DNA from: Prostheceraeus crozeri
Lineage: Eukaryota > Platyhelminthes > Polycladida > Euryleptidae
Assembly (NCBI GenBank): GCA_907163375.1
Contig: CAJQUW010007001.1
Coordinates: forward strand, 248,001 to 312,000
Length of the DNA: 64,000 nt
Direction: 5' to 3'
This document shows, piece after piece, positions 22,617 through 34,062 of the stretch. Under the pieces are notes generated by a model. It saw only the letters and a program-made list of their open reading frames with translations, had not been told where the DNA came from and made no database searches. Position 1 is the stretch's first letter. Each line of letters opens with the position of its first letter. The translations under genes were made by a program, and so were the position numbers.

Positions 22617-22832
22617 GTCGGTGGTACAATACGGTATGGGGTAATCCCCTCAGCGGCACCAGAAGCCCTGTCGCTGCGTCGTTTCTGACAGCAGATTCGA
22701 CTAACTCCGGCGTGAGGGACCTCGGCCCCGGGTAACTGCCTGGGTGTTCCTCTTTGGTGGCAAAGCGGAAGAGCTCCGCTATCGAAGCTTCGCCGGAGGA
22801 AGAATAACTCAAGGGCTTAGTGTACCACCGAC
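22617..22832. other. GC-rich segment with three nested complementary blocks
   Basis: Blocks 22617-22628 / 22821-22832 (GTCGGTGGTACA), 22663-22669 / 22812-22818 (AAGCCCT) and 22705-22712 / 22791-22798 (CTCCGGCG) are exact complements and nest inside one another, so the strand could fold into one long hairpin about 216 nt long. GC content is far above the flanks, and raised GC continues to about 23110. I match it to no RNA family. It could be a structured RNA, a 5' leader of the hAT gene, or structural DNA of the element. Confidence 0.4.
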
Positions 22833-23678
22833 TTGGCCATGAGAAGTAGGATGACCCCAGTGACGGCTGGCCACCACTTACTGTATGTTTTAATAGCAAA
22901 TTTAGAACTCCTCCCCTACTTCGTCCGGATGACCTGTCTGGGTGTAGTGTCGAAAGCAACAACTTTGACAGTCTGAGAAGCTAGCAGGTACCCTGATCGC
23001 AGATCGGACGCCATCTGAGAAGGACCGACCTGAGAGTGGAGACGGAAGTTTGAAGTTGCGATCGATTCGCCAGCAGCTCCGGTCATGAGTCAGTAGCGCG
23101 TCTCATCTCGGAAGCAGTTAAGTTAGGGGTAAAATTTGAACTTGTATTTCCAGTTACTTTTTAGAAGTCGCTGAGGTTACACGTACATTAGCAGCAAGTC
23201 TCACAGCCAATTTCTTTAACTATTTTGTTCAGCGTTGATTTTCCACAAGAATACACAAAAAATGACGAGTAATTTGCTCTTCACATCAGATTTATAAAAT
23301 TCCAAAGAAAAATCAGTAAAAATTAAATTTTGGACAAAAGTTAGCTATGAGACCTATGAGACTGTTTCTTGTAATAAGGCGTAAGAACGAAGGCAAATTC
23401 TTTAGAACAAAGCAGATTGCAAAAACAGACGACAACCTGGCAAATACATAGTATTTGTATTACCAGCTAATACATGTATAAGCTTATAATACAATATGCC
23501 ATTTATTTGAAACTAGTAGCTACTGTAGGCCTATGTTATCCATTATCCATGGACATGCATATACAATTGTACATAACATGTACATGTAGGCTCAAGACTA
23601 CATGTGTTTTGTTTGGGAACTAGTCTTTATTCTTTCATAAGCTAACTAGGCCTAAGTTTCATTTCATTTACAGCAAGT

Positions 23679-26559
23679 ATGTCTGGTGAGGTGCCAAAGA
23701 AGAAAATGCGATTAATTTCCGACTTCTTCTCAAAGGGAGTAGGCCTATCATCCAAACCCAATACATCCACTGTGGACAACAGCATCAGTGTGACAACATC
23801 ATCGGATGACGCTCCATGCAACAGGCCCATTACTTGTGTCACTTCTTCCACATCAACATCTCCACCTTCAAGCGAGCATATGACATTGTGCTCAGACAAT
23901 GATATAGGCTGTGTCTTTAAGAAAGGTCAAAAAGATTCAAGTATGGTGACAAGATTGGATAAATCTACCAAGCAGAGTCTACTAACTGAGCATTGGATGC
24001 CAACAAAGGAATTCGATTTTCCTTTCACGCAGAAAGGTGGCAAGCGTCCACAAAGAGTCTACTTGGGAATTCAGCACATGTCAGGAATCTATGATTGTTT
24101 CAAATACTCACCAAGTGTGCAAGGATTATTGTGCGTTCCATGTGTGCTGTTTGGAGGTGAAAACAGCAAGAACAACAGAGGAAAATTAACAGAACCTGGT
24201 CAGCTAGTAGCATCTCCCCTCAACAAATACAGCCATCTCACTGGAGCAGGAGGATATCTTTCGTGCCATCTGTCTACGGAGTATCACAGAGCCTCACAAG
24301 AATTCGCTGACCTGTTCCTGCAAATCTTGAACAAACCATCGATGGATGTCTATTCTCAGATAAATAGCCAGCACAGACAGAATGTCAAAGACTCAAGAAA
24401 TCGCCTGATACCCATCATCAAAACAATAATTCTGTGCGGAAGGATCGGAATAGCACTCCGCGGACATCGTGATCATGGACAGCTGAATCTGAGTAAAGAA
24501 ATAGAAAAGGAAGAGGGCAACTTTAGAGCTCTGCTGGCATATCGGGTCGACGCGGGAGATAATGTCCTCAAAGAACATCTAGAAAAGGCAAACAAGAATG
24601 CGACTTACATATCAAAGACGACGCAAAATGAATTGATTGAAATATGTGGAGACTCTGTATTCAGAAGCATAAAGAATGATATTGATGAATCCCGATACTT
24701 CTCCATAATTGCAGACGAGACCACAGACTCTTCTCACAAAGAACAGCTCTGCCTATGCGTCAGATTTGTAAGCCGAAAAAATGGAATCAATAGAATAAGA
24801 GAGGAATTTATGAAGTTCAAAAGCGTGATCGATCTTTCTGCGGAGAATCTTGCAAATGAAATAATGGACAATTTGAAATCCAAAAACTTTGATCTGGATT
24901 ATTTGGTAGGTCAGGGATATGATGGAGCATCAACCATGTCAGGCCATGTGAGCGGGGTTCAACAGCGGATCCAGGAAATGTGTCCCTCTGCGATCTATGT
25001 TCATTGCAGCAGTTATGTGTTGAATTTAGTCCTAAACTCGTCAAATGAGGTCCCAGAAATTCGAGATATGTTTCAATCAGTGAAAGACGCCACTAACTTC
25101 TTCAATGACTCCGGCAAAAGAAGAGAAGCTCTCCGGGAAATTCTCTCAGAAGCTGGCAGCTCAATGGAAAGTCTGAAAGGATTTTGTGAAACACGATTTA
25201 TCCAACGGGATGATGCACTGCTCACTTTCTGCAGCAATTATAGGCACATAGTTGAATGTCTCGAACGACTCCTGTCTTCCACTGACCGTAAAACTGCTGA
25301 CACTTCAAGATCCTGCCTGCGTTCAATCACCGAGCCCACATTCATCGTAGCTCTCTCTTGTGCCCAGAAGGTTATGGCTCTGACCGCATTCGTCTCAAGA
25401 TATCTGCAAACTGTCAACCAAGACTTGGTTAACGCGGTGGAAAACGTCGATTTCGTCATATCTAATTTGGAAACATGGCGCAAGGATGATGCGAAATGAC
25501 AGATGAAGCCCATGGACCCTTCGAAACAGCTAAGAGGTTAGCAAGCTCTGTGGGAGCTACTATCCATGTACCACGCCTTGCACTCCGGCAAACGCATCGA
25601 ACCAATGTGCCTTCTGACAATGAAGACCAATACTTCAGGAGAGCTATTTGGTTTCCGTATCTTGATACCATACTTGAATCTTTTCGATCTTGCTTTTCAT
25701 CCCATTTCACACTGGTATCAAAGATGACTGCCCTGATTCCGTCCAACTTCAACTCGAGTACATGGAATGATCTCCTCCCAGCCTTCGAAATGTACAAGAC
25801 AATTTTGGGCTCACCAAATGAAGAGGAGGTGCGGATTGAATTCCTCAATTGGTTGCGATTCTGCCAAAGTGGAAATCACACCCCAATTACACCTTTGGAA
25901 GCTCTTGATTTAGTGCCCGAAAGGTAAGTAATCACATAGAAGTGTATGACTAAAAAGCTAGAAAACACAATTCAGTTTGTTAGCGATTCACTGTGATATA
26001 GTAGGATCTTTCAATAATTTCCGCATTCAATGTACTTTTAGTAGGCTACATACCTAGTAGACCCTATTGCAATTGAAAATATTGACAGTAAAGGTCCTAG
26101 GTCTAGACCCTACTTGTCAGACTTGCTTTCATTTCTGTTTAAAATGCTATGTTAATTTCACAATGGAATTTACAAAATGACTAATTACAGGACAGGACTA
26201 ATAATTCAGGATTAATAATTACAGGACAATAATTAATAATTCATGGAATAATTTATGACTCATGATTTGAATATATTTAACACAAACATCTGCACATTTT
26301 TTGAATTTATTTCAGGATGCCCACTATCAAGAAGATGCTCCAGATATTTTGCACGATTCCGGTAACAACCTGCTCTGCAGAAAGGGCCTTTAGTGCCATG
26401 AAATTGCTGAAGGATTATCTGCGATCAAGAATGTCAGATGAACGTTTGACTGGACTTGCCTTAATGTACATCCACCCAGAAATTAAAATTGACATTGAGC
26501 ATGTGATAGATGTGTTCGCCAACAAGTATAAAAGGCGAACTGACTTTATTCTTTCATGA
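23679..26559 (+). pseudogene. hAT transposase, ZMYM1/P52rIPK-like with DUF4371; one frameshift, one intron
   Basis: Exon 1 starts at ATG 23679 and runs 606 codons. A serine/threonine-rich N-terminus precedes a TTF-type zinc-binding region (Cys pair near residues 151-154, CHLSTEYH near 196-203), then DUF4371/RNase H-like core with ADETTDSS near residue 346 (first catalytic Asp) and GQGYDGASTM near 411. At 25496-25499 (ATGA) the frame shifts, and the protein continues in another frame to 25923 with PRLALRQTHRTN and YFRRAIWFPYLD. A GT..AG intron (25924-26315) joins in phase to 26316-26559, which carries the hAT dimerisation box TTCSAERAFSAMK and SRMSDERLTGLALMYIH. Only one break was seen, so the copy is young. 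Confidence 0.8.
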
Positions 26560-27253
26560 ATTCCCTGTTTTGATTTCAAAATGCAACTACATGTACACGG
26601 ATTTTTGGCAATCTAAAATGAGTCATTTCTATAAATAAAACGATGATCATTTATCAAATAGAATTCAATCGTTTAGGCCTTCAAAGAGCCTACTGCGCTG
26701 ATCATAGTATGCATATACATGTAAGCTATAGCTGCTTTAATAAGCCACAAGTAATCGTCATATGCAAACATTATTGCGTTATCACTAACTTATATTGCAT
26801 TCTAAAGGAATGGATTTATAAAGACTACACAATTGCAAATTTAGCCTTAGGCCCCATGAATATTGCAGTCAAATTTCTTGCCTTAATGAAATTTCTCAAT
26901 GATTCTAGGAAAATAGGCTGAAATCACTGCTGATAACCAAAGATTATCAATGCTATAACAAATTGTTGTCAACTAATGAGCTTGTTTGAAAAGAAGATGT
27001 AACTTGTGACTGTTGAATTGTAAAGCATAATGCCGTGCCTGAATTTGAATTTACGGATTTATTCAACTAGAGCATTGAGGCACCTGTTTGACTGCTTGAG
27101 TACAACACCAATCACGAAGCCACAAGTAATGCTGGAAAAATAGTTTTAGCCAGTTTTAGCTGAAAAATGGTGACAAAAGCTGGTGGTTTTTACCAGGTTT
27201 TTACCAGGTGGTAAAAACCAGGGCGGTTTTTACCGGCCAACCCTGGTTTGAAA

Positions 27254-28083
27254 CCAATCAACAAGATGACACAAGCAGTTTTCAAGAACAGATAAACTGT
27301 TACGTGAATCACCCATAGAAAAAGAGATAGGCCCTATACACATTCGTGGCATCAGCATGAGTGATGCTTGAGACCATATGATCCAATAATATCCGAGATT
27401 GGTTTGGTGTAAAGGGAAAACAAAATTGTCCCCAACACAGATGTTTGAGGCACGCCACACGACAATGAGGCGAACTTTGAAACATATTCACAAACTTTTA
27501 CAGCCTGTTGCCTTTCGGACAAGTACGATTTAAACCAGTCTAAAACAGTTCCAGTAAAACCAAAGTTTTGAGCCAGTCTGTCCAAAAGTATATCGTGATC
27601 TACTGTATCGAATGCGGAACTGAGATCCAAAAGCACAGTGCAGGTTACATGACCATTACTTGACGCAACAGATATGTCATTGTAAAATCTCCATATATGG
27701 CTGTTTCAGTGGAGTGACCAGCCTTATATGCAGATTGAGATGTCGAAAGTAAAGACTTCGATGACAAATAGCTACTAACACGATGTGATACAAGGCGTTC
27801 AATAATTTTTGATACAAAAGGCAACTGAGATATAGGCCTGTAATTCGAGTACACATTCTCATCAGATCAACCTCTCTTATAAATGGGTGTGACAATCGCT
27901 TTCTTTAATGATTGAGGAAAAATGCCAGTACTAAGAGATTGATTAGAAATTTTACGCAAGAGTGGTACAAAAACATCTTTGAGTTGAATCAGTTTCGCAG
28001 TTGGGATGGGATCAAGTAAACATGACAGGTTTCAGCTTTTTGAAAAGATCGCAAAGTTTTGCCGAATGTTTGCAGATGAAGCT
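27254..28083 (-). pseudogene. L2-like LINE reverse transcriptase fragment, duplicate copy
   Basis: Same motifs as 20041-20870 (YRPISQLPFVSKIIERL, HSTETAI, SSAFDTVDHDILLDRL, CGVPQTSVLG). One residue in the YRPIS box differs from the left copy. It arose by the block duplication, not by a separate insertion. Confidence 0.7.
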
Positions 28084-28811
28084 CCGTAGAAGACTGAAGC
28101 TATGTTGGAGAGACGTTTCGCATACTGGCGTATGTCACAGTGCGTTAAAAATCTCAAGATCATGAGTTGAATTTAAGGCTCCGGTCAAATAGGACTCCAG
28201 ACATGAGAACATTCTTCATTGTTATATTTTCACTTATTGGCTAGGGAGATGTGTGAAACGCGGGATTCTCTTCTATGTGAAATGAGTAGCTTGGGTTTTG
28301 GGGATGCTTAAATATAGACCTCTTGATTTGGAATATTGTAGAAGTTATTCACCAAGCTGTCTTGCTCTGTGTTGCAGACTTGAGTGAATCACGACTGTGC
28401 TATCATCTGCATATACCACAGGTTTGCCAAGTTGCGCGAATTTGAACAGAGGTTCACAAATACGTCAAGTAACCTCCGTCAGTTTAGAGATATGGATATG
28501 CGAGGGATATATGGAACTATTTCTTGGTTTCTACAGGCTGCTATTCAAAGGATTGTGTGAATTCGTTGTTACTTTTAAACTCTAATTTCTGTGTGTTTTG
28601 GAGGTGCACAATCGAACGCGGTAGAGTAATCAAAGACACCGTATTTCCTTAAGACACAGTCAATAATTAGGTGAACATCGGGTATTTGGGATGTGATAAA
28701 TTGTCGCTGTCGTGAGTCAGATCGAAAAGAAAATTTTGCCGATAATAAATAGTCCGTCAGCCAGACCGAGTTTCTGCAGGTAACGCGGTCAAAAATGAGA
28801 ATTTCACACAA
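28084..28811 (-). pseudogene. Second LINE remnant, duplicate copy
   Basis: Same as 20871-21600, with the VFDYSTAFDC and VVYADD boxes, duplicated with the block. Confidence 0.4.
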
Positions 28812-29122
28812 TGATGAGCACCAATTGCCTGTTACGAAGCTGCGTCTCTTCCGAGTTCCACCTGGCTCCTCTTCCTGTCAGACGGGATCAAGGAAAAGCA
28901 CATGTAAATCAAATGGTACACAAGGTGAAGTTTTGGAAAAAAGAGATATTTTCTATACTTTTTCAGATTAAGTGCAAGTTTTTTTGTCTAGAGCCATGAT
29001 TTTTGGCATGACATGTGTTCAGGACATTTCCTATCATGTGTATGTGTTATCATATGCTTCAGATCGTCGTATTATAAGTAGTCAAATATGGATGAAATTA
29101 AACAAATTGTGTTTGCCGACAT

Positions 29123-29923
29123 TAGGAGGGTTGCCAAATAAGATTGATTTTAGCTTCATAAACAAAGGTGCACAAAGATGCTAATTCGATCAAGTATTTA
29201 GTAAATAACATACTGTAGATGTTTTGATTCTTCGACATTTCCCAGATAATTTTCTGTAATAAGACTAACATGTGCTTTTTGGGAAACATTTGGAAATTTC
29301 AAAACCTCTCTCTGAATAAAACAAAAGAGCTTTATTCGTATGTGACACCATGCCACGTGGATACATCCTCCACAAGCCATGCTCTATGCTCTCTGTTCTA
29401 TGGCTGCGCCTTTGACCATCTGACCAGTCATTCACTCTGTCCCAGTGTTGCTGTCAGATGCATGCGGCCATTGCATGTAGACACAACAGAGAGTCAAGAT
29501 AGTGTGGCATGAAAGTTTTATAAAACTATTGCAGCAAGGCAATCCTGTTTCCAAAGTGCACTTCCAAAATTCATTGCCACTTTTAGTTTTGTATTTCAGG
29601 TTTCTATGCGCACATCATTGTGCGTCCGTTTTAGCATTGCATCATGACTTGAAATACATCCTTCAATGCAAAGATGCTCCATCAAATTGATGCTCAGCTG
29701 CTGCAGTTTTATTAGTCAGGGAGTTCTTTAGTGTCAAATGACACTGCAGTCCTTCGCAATCGTAAATTATCTGCATTTATTGTTTAAAACTACAAGCATT
29801 TAAGTGTATATCATATGAACTCCTGCAGAATCGCGTGACATTCAACTGTTCAGCTGACTTTGTTCGGAGTTGGTATGTTTAACTGTATGTAGAAAATTAT
29901 CAAAGTAATGGCCTTTAACTCAC
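29123..29923. other. Spacer right of the duplicated block, nothing recognised
   Basis: Probably pre-insertion host sequence next to the empty hAT site. Short open frames at 29270-29690 have no familiar motif. Confidence 0.35.
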
Positions 29924-30033
29924 CAGGAGATGAGGAATCATCAAAGCCCGCGGAGTCCAAAGGTCTTCTTGGCATTACACCGCTCATGGATTTAAAGTTG
30001 GATGACAAAGACGATGATGCCGAAGTTACACCG
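29924..30033 (-). CDS. Candidate internal host exon, serine-rich, unknown gene
   Basis: On the minus strand a pyrimidine-rich acceptor (TTGTTTCTAG) is followed by 110 open bases and a strong donor (CTG then GTGAGT). The translation contains SSSLSSNFKSMSGVMPRR and DSAGFDDSSSPG, with the frame entering after one base and leaving after one base. Both splice signals and codon composition support an exon, but I recognise no family, and the rest of the gene is not resolved. A short unrelated open frame by chance remains possible. Confidence 0.4.
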
Positions 30034-30281
30034 CTAGAAACAAATTGGACTTTTTGGATGAACATGTGAGAAATGTTTCTGTTAAAAGAAATTCTGAATT
30101 TTTATCATTTGAAAGTATGCAGCATGACAATCGATGAAAGTCATTCAAATAAATAAACATGCATTTTAGATTGTTTAATTTGTCATCGTCTGTGAATTAC
30201 AGCAAATATATGCGGTGTGTAGTTACTAACCTCCGTTGCAAGAGGTGTCAGTTGGCAATTCAAAAATACTGAGAATATACA

Positions 30282-30556
30282 CGTGAAAAACGGACCTGTG
30301 AATATGACATTCGATCTCTTTCTATTGATCGATGATTCATTCCATCACAAGCATGATGTTCCGAAGTGGAATCCATGCAGCGGTGCGCCGGATATTTTTG
30401 GCTCGTTTTGAGAGGCCGGCGCGCGCCAGCAATAGATCCTTCGTTTGGAGCGTCAACCTCGAACCTGTCGCGCCTGGCACGCAACTGGAATCTATACATG
30501 GAGTACCCCGGATAGTTCGCCATCTGACTACCTCGGCAAGCCAGGCGGAGGAGCTT
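30282..30556 (-). CDS. Candidate first exon or CpG-rich coding segment, unknown gene
   Basis: A GC- and CpG-rich patch on the minus strand holds an ATG at 30556 with an open frame MANYPGYSMYRFQLRARR and onward, reaching a possible donor CAG/GTCCGT near 30293. It lies upstream of the exon 29924-30033 on the same strand, but its end phase does not fit that exon directly, so any link would need another exon between them. No domain recognised. The CpG-rich patch could instead be a promoter. Confidence 0.25.
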
Positions 30557-31189
30557 TCTATTTTTTGATCGTCTCAAGTTCGAGCGCCCGGATGATTGCT
30601 CTATTTTATGATTTTTCCACATTTTGCCACGGCCACATGTCGGAGGTTCTACATTTGGCTATCTCCATAGCTACAAGATTGCTGTTAGTTAAAATTGCAG
30701 ACACTTGTACGTGATATACTCTCGTTTTACTGTCATCTGTATGCTACGTGTAATCTACAAAAACCTGGTACACATTATATATTATATTGTTATTCAGCAA
30801 ATAGAGAGCAAACTAATGAGCTATAGGCCTACCGATTGAAACTCAGCAATGATTACTATCAAAGTATGCTCGATTTTCGGGAGATATTGAGGTTACTGCT
30901 CTTTCAAGCGCATGCTGTATTGTACCTGGGGTCAGTATTAGAAATTAGAACTATATAAGATCATCAGGGCTGCCAACTGTCGCGATTTTTTGCCCTCGAA
31001 ATTCCCGAAATTTAGCTGTCCCGATTTTTTGGATCGAAATTTGGGTACTTCTGTGGTCAGAATTTCTGATATGTACCACACTCACGTGCATAGGTCCCTG
31101 TCTTCCTTTGAAATACTGTTTGCACTGTTTTTCCCCGGATATCATGACGTGCGTAGAAGTTGCGAAATGCGCATCAACCATCCAGAAAC

Positions 31190-31550
31190 CGGACAATTCC
31201 ATAAATAGCGCACTGACGCTCTGACACATTACTCATTTCTCATCATGAAGCAATGCGACTTTATCCATGAACATTGTAATTGCCATGGCAAATTAGTCTG
31301 AAATATTAATTACTTTTCAGCCTCTTAATGGTAGTCCCTCTTTCGACGCTAGAGGTCAAAAGGTATTTGTAACGCACGAACGTGCTACACTGCAAGATTA
31401 AGTATTTGAAAAGTGATTAATGTTTCAAACTAATTTGGCATGTTATGGTGCAATAGTCATGGATAAAGTCGCATTGCTGCATGATGAGAAATGACGAATA
31501 ATGTATCAGAAAATCCGTGAGTTATTTATGGAATTGCCCTCATAATAATT
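31190..31550. repeat. Imperfect long foldback inside the 30965 element
   Basis: Left arm about 31192-31335 and right arm about 31375-31545 are roughly 80-85 percent complementary, sharing words such as GCAATGCGACTTTATCCATG. The loop is about 70 bases. It could be a MITE inserted in the hAT-like element; no target duplication was determined. Confidence 0.6.
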
Positions 31551-32366
31551 ATACCTTATGTTGATCGATTTATATAGATTGGGTTAATTCAAATCATCGC
31601 CAGTGAATTTAGTTAATTATTGCAATTAAATTTTTGCCATTCAGTAAATTTTGATTCTTTTCATCGAAAATTGAAATTGATCAATCATATGAAAGTTTAA
31701 TGTATTATAATTGTGATGCACAATTTTATCTATTTTCCTCTAGAGCATGTGAGAGATAGAGACATTATAAAAATCGTCTATTGGTGACAATCAGTAAAAC
31801 AAATGAGTATTCAAAACATAACATCCATCGCACTTGAGAAAAATTCTTATACATACAATAGCGAACTGAATGTGAAACAATGATACAATCTTTATAGCAA
31901 AATCGCTAATTACCCAATATTGAAAAATGCAGGCGGTTAAAACAAAAGACGGTATGAACTATTTTCAAAAAAAACTTGGAAGGGAGCACAATTAGTGTTT
32001 TCATTGTACCGGTATGTTCATAGGTAACTTCTCTACTTCTTCTAATTCGATCATTTTGCGAAACCCGCTTTGTAGCTCGTTAGATCTCCTCAGCACGTTT
32101 GCCTTGGTCACCAGTGAGATTTACCAGTGTCCCTTCTGCTCAGCCTTGTCGTATGTGAGATCAGCAGCACTTTTCAATAGAGATATATTAGTTTCGATTT
32201 TCTCCTTTTCTCTTTCAAACCTTTGATGTTTTTCTCAAATACATTTGATTTTCGGATTTGGCTTTCTCTTCAGTTTGAGCTATTTCCCATTTCAAGGATT
32301 TCATGTGCTGCTGCCGCAATAACTTACAAGATTGAACGAGTTCTTTTGTAATTACAAGATGCTCAA

Positions 32367-32982
32367 TCACGCCAATATACTTATATCAATACCAATAATA
32401 CTTATCATGTGATATTTTTCAATTATTCTTGCCATCATAGTTTTATGAGAAATGTAATTCGTCGATGAAACCTCTTCATTGATTGAAAATCCACGTTCTA
32501 CCTGGGCCACACCATGGGATGATGTAAGTATGTTTTTAGAACGCACCACAGTCTTCTGAATTCACCTTTCTCTCTCATGAAGTTAGCCAATCCGTTCATC
32601 TTCATTATTTTTGAAAGTTATACATTAACGAAAAATTTCTCTGTGTGCTCATGAAGATAATCAATCACACTCCGAAGTTTTCACACGTCCAATGTCATCC
32701 AGATACGCCAAGACCTTCTTGAAGCGACGACATGCTTTGTCAACAGGGTTTTATTTGATGTCCTACGGATTGAAGCTCTTTGACAACTAATGATGCCGGA
32801 GATTTTTCTTGCAAGCCATTGACCAGATGAATGAGTAGCCCTATTCGTTTACAATGTGCTTTGAATGGAAACACAACTGTTTCAGAACATGGGTTTTCAT
32901 TTTGCACCCTTGCGACCTCTTGTTTCAACTTCGTATCCGAACTGCATATATGAAAACGATTCAAAAGGATTTTTTGATTCAT
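32367..32982 (-). pseudogene. hAT-like transposase tail, degraded
   Basis: The minus-strand word SHGVAQVERGFSINEEV followed by NYISHKTMMARIIEKYHM is a typical hAT dimerisation box (vErgFSiN..v). Upstream, 32982-32740 gives VVFPFKAHCKRIGLLIHLV and SASLVVKELQS-type text, and the stretch between has stops and frame changes. It is the relic of this element's transposase. Catalytic residues were not found. Confidence 0.5.
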
Positions 32983-33542
32983 TCTGGGCTGAAGAAGAAT
33001 ACTCGAAACGTTCGGGCACTCCGAATGTTTTCTCTATACCCATTAGGCCTTGAGGCAGACTGAATTAAGTTTCATTAAGTCAACATGCGTATTTCACTTT
33101 ATATGTGACTCATTAAAGCTTCATACATAATCAAGTTAGAACTCTCATTACTATGTAATAAGTTTGTCTCAATACTCGTTTTCTGTTGAATGCCAATTAA
33201 AAATGGATCGTTAATAGTCCTTAATAAGATGTAAATACTTTTCTTGTCATAGAATTTCGGTAGTTCATAACTGATGCGCGTTTTAGTCTACGAAATATAA
33301 GAATTATCGCCAGGTTAGGTCCAACAAAACAGATGAAAATCAAAACACACACATCAAAATGCTGTAGCTACGTATATAAAAGGAAGAAAACGGCATGATT
33401 TTTGTGTCCCGATTTTCAACCGACAGGGGTTGGCAGCCCTGGATCATGAGAAAGAGGCAACAATCAAGGCTGTGGAATATGTAAAAAGGAAGTACGAGGC
33501 ATTCGATTCGAAAGAGAAGAAAATCGTTTGGTTGTTATTGTA

Positions 33543-34062
33543 CAGAGCGGCCCAAGAACCTTGACCGAATTTAATTAACTCTCAATATTGGCTGCCTTAT
33601 CAACAAAATTTTGAGAAAAAGCAGCGCTTCGCATAGTAATCATATACCAGGTATTGTCACTTATTCTGTCACTTATTCATTATATTGTCAGATATTTGAT
33701 TTGTCTTCCTTCATTTGCAATACATTCTCGTAGCCTTTTTAGCACATGTCAGCAGACCGTTTCGCAAAAACAAACGGTCAAGTTTGAAAATTCTTAACAT
33801 ACTAAACGACGAAGCTGGGCCGTGGATCTCGGGTTCCTTACGTTGACTTTTTATTTCAAGTATCCCATAAAAAAGTCACAAGGTGTGATATCTTGGGACC
33901 TGGGACTCCATTCAACGGGAGCTCTTCCGATCCACCTGTCCGTAAAATTTCCATCTACAGTACTGCGCACGCTCAACGCATTATGTGCAGGAGCACCAGC
34001 CTCCATAAACCATTTCATACCATCATTCATAGGGAAAACATGACCTTTTAGGACTTGTAAGT
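33543..34062 (-). pseudogene. Mariner/Tc1-superfamily transposase, C-terminal half, broken
   Basis: The left element end is CAGAGCGGCCCAAGAACC after TA (33541-33542). The minus-strand frame reads YYLQVLKGHVFPMNDG, WFMEAGAPAHNALSVRST (the second catalytic acid is Glu or is substituted here), NFTDRWIGRAPVEW, SQDITPCDFFMGYLK and, after three stops, VLKRLRECIANEG. This matches insect and marine Tc1/mariner-type transposases with RWIGR..pv.WP.RSPDLTPcDFFLWG. It is separated from its N-terminal half (36480-36912) by an L2 insertion, and about 50 residues in between appear lost. Confidence 0.7.

Larger units (their letters stand above)
21912..27112 (+). mobile_element. hAT element (ZMYM1/DUF4371 type), right end missing
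   Basis: It begins with CAGTGGCGGACCCAAGG followed by G- and C-runs, a typical terminus of this hAT group. The left boundary is fixed by the duplicated block at 27113-29122, which carries the uninterrupted target (GCCGACAT followed by TAGGAGGG). No inverted partner of the terminus occurs before 27113, where the second block copy starts, so the right end was lost at that junction. It encodes a nearly complete transposase at 23679-26559. Confidence 0.7.
27113..29122. repeat. Duplicated block, right copy (2010 bp), with empty hAT site
   Basis: Direct repeat of 19900-21911 with a few substitutions and a 2-base deletion near 27888. It includes copies of the hAT tip (27113-27245), the L2-like LINE fragment (27254-28083) and the second LINE remnant (28084-28811). 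At 29115-29122 GCCGACAT continues into TAGGAGGG, the uninterrupted version of the site occupied by hAT at 21912. Confidence 0.9.
30965..33441. mobile_element. hAT-like element with 6-bp target duplication
   Basis: Both ends carry CAGGGCTGCCAAC (13 bp, inverted). The element is directly flanked by GATCAT on each side (30959-30964 and 33442-33447), a 6-bp target duplication and not the usual 8. The interior has a foldback (31190-31550) and, on the minus strand, degraded hAT transposase tail sequence. It is old or non-autonomous. Confidence 0.75.

Noticed and set aside
22612-22962. 116-codon minus-strand protein over the GC-rich island
   Set aside because: High GC lengthens open frames by chance; the nested complementary blocks explain the sequence better than coding does.
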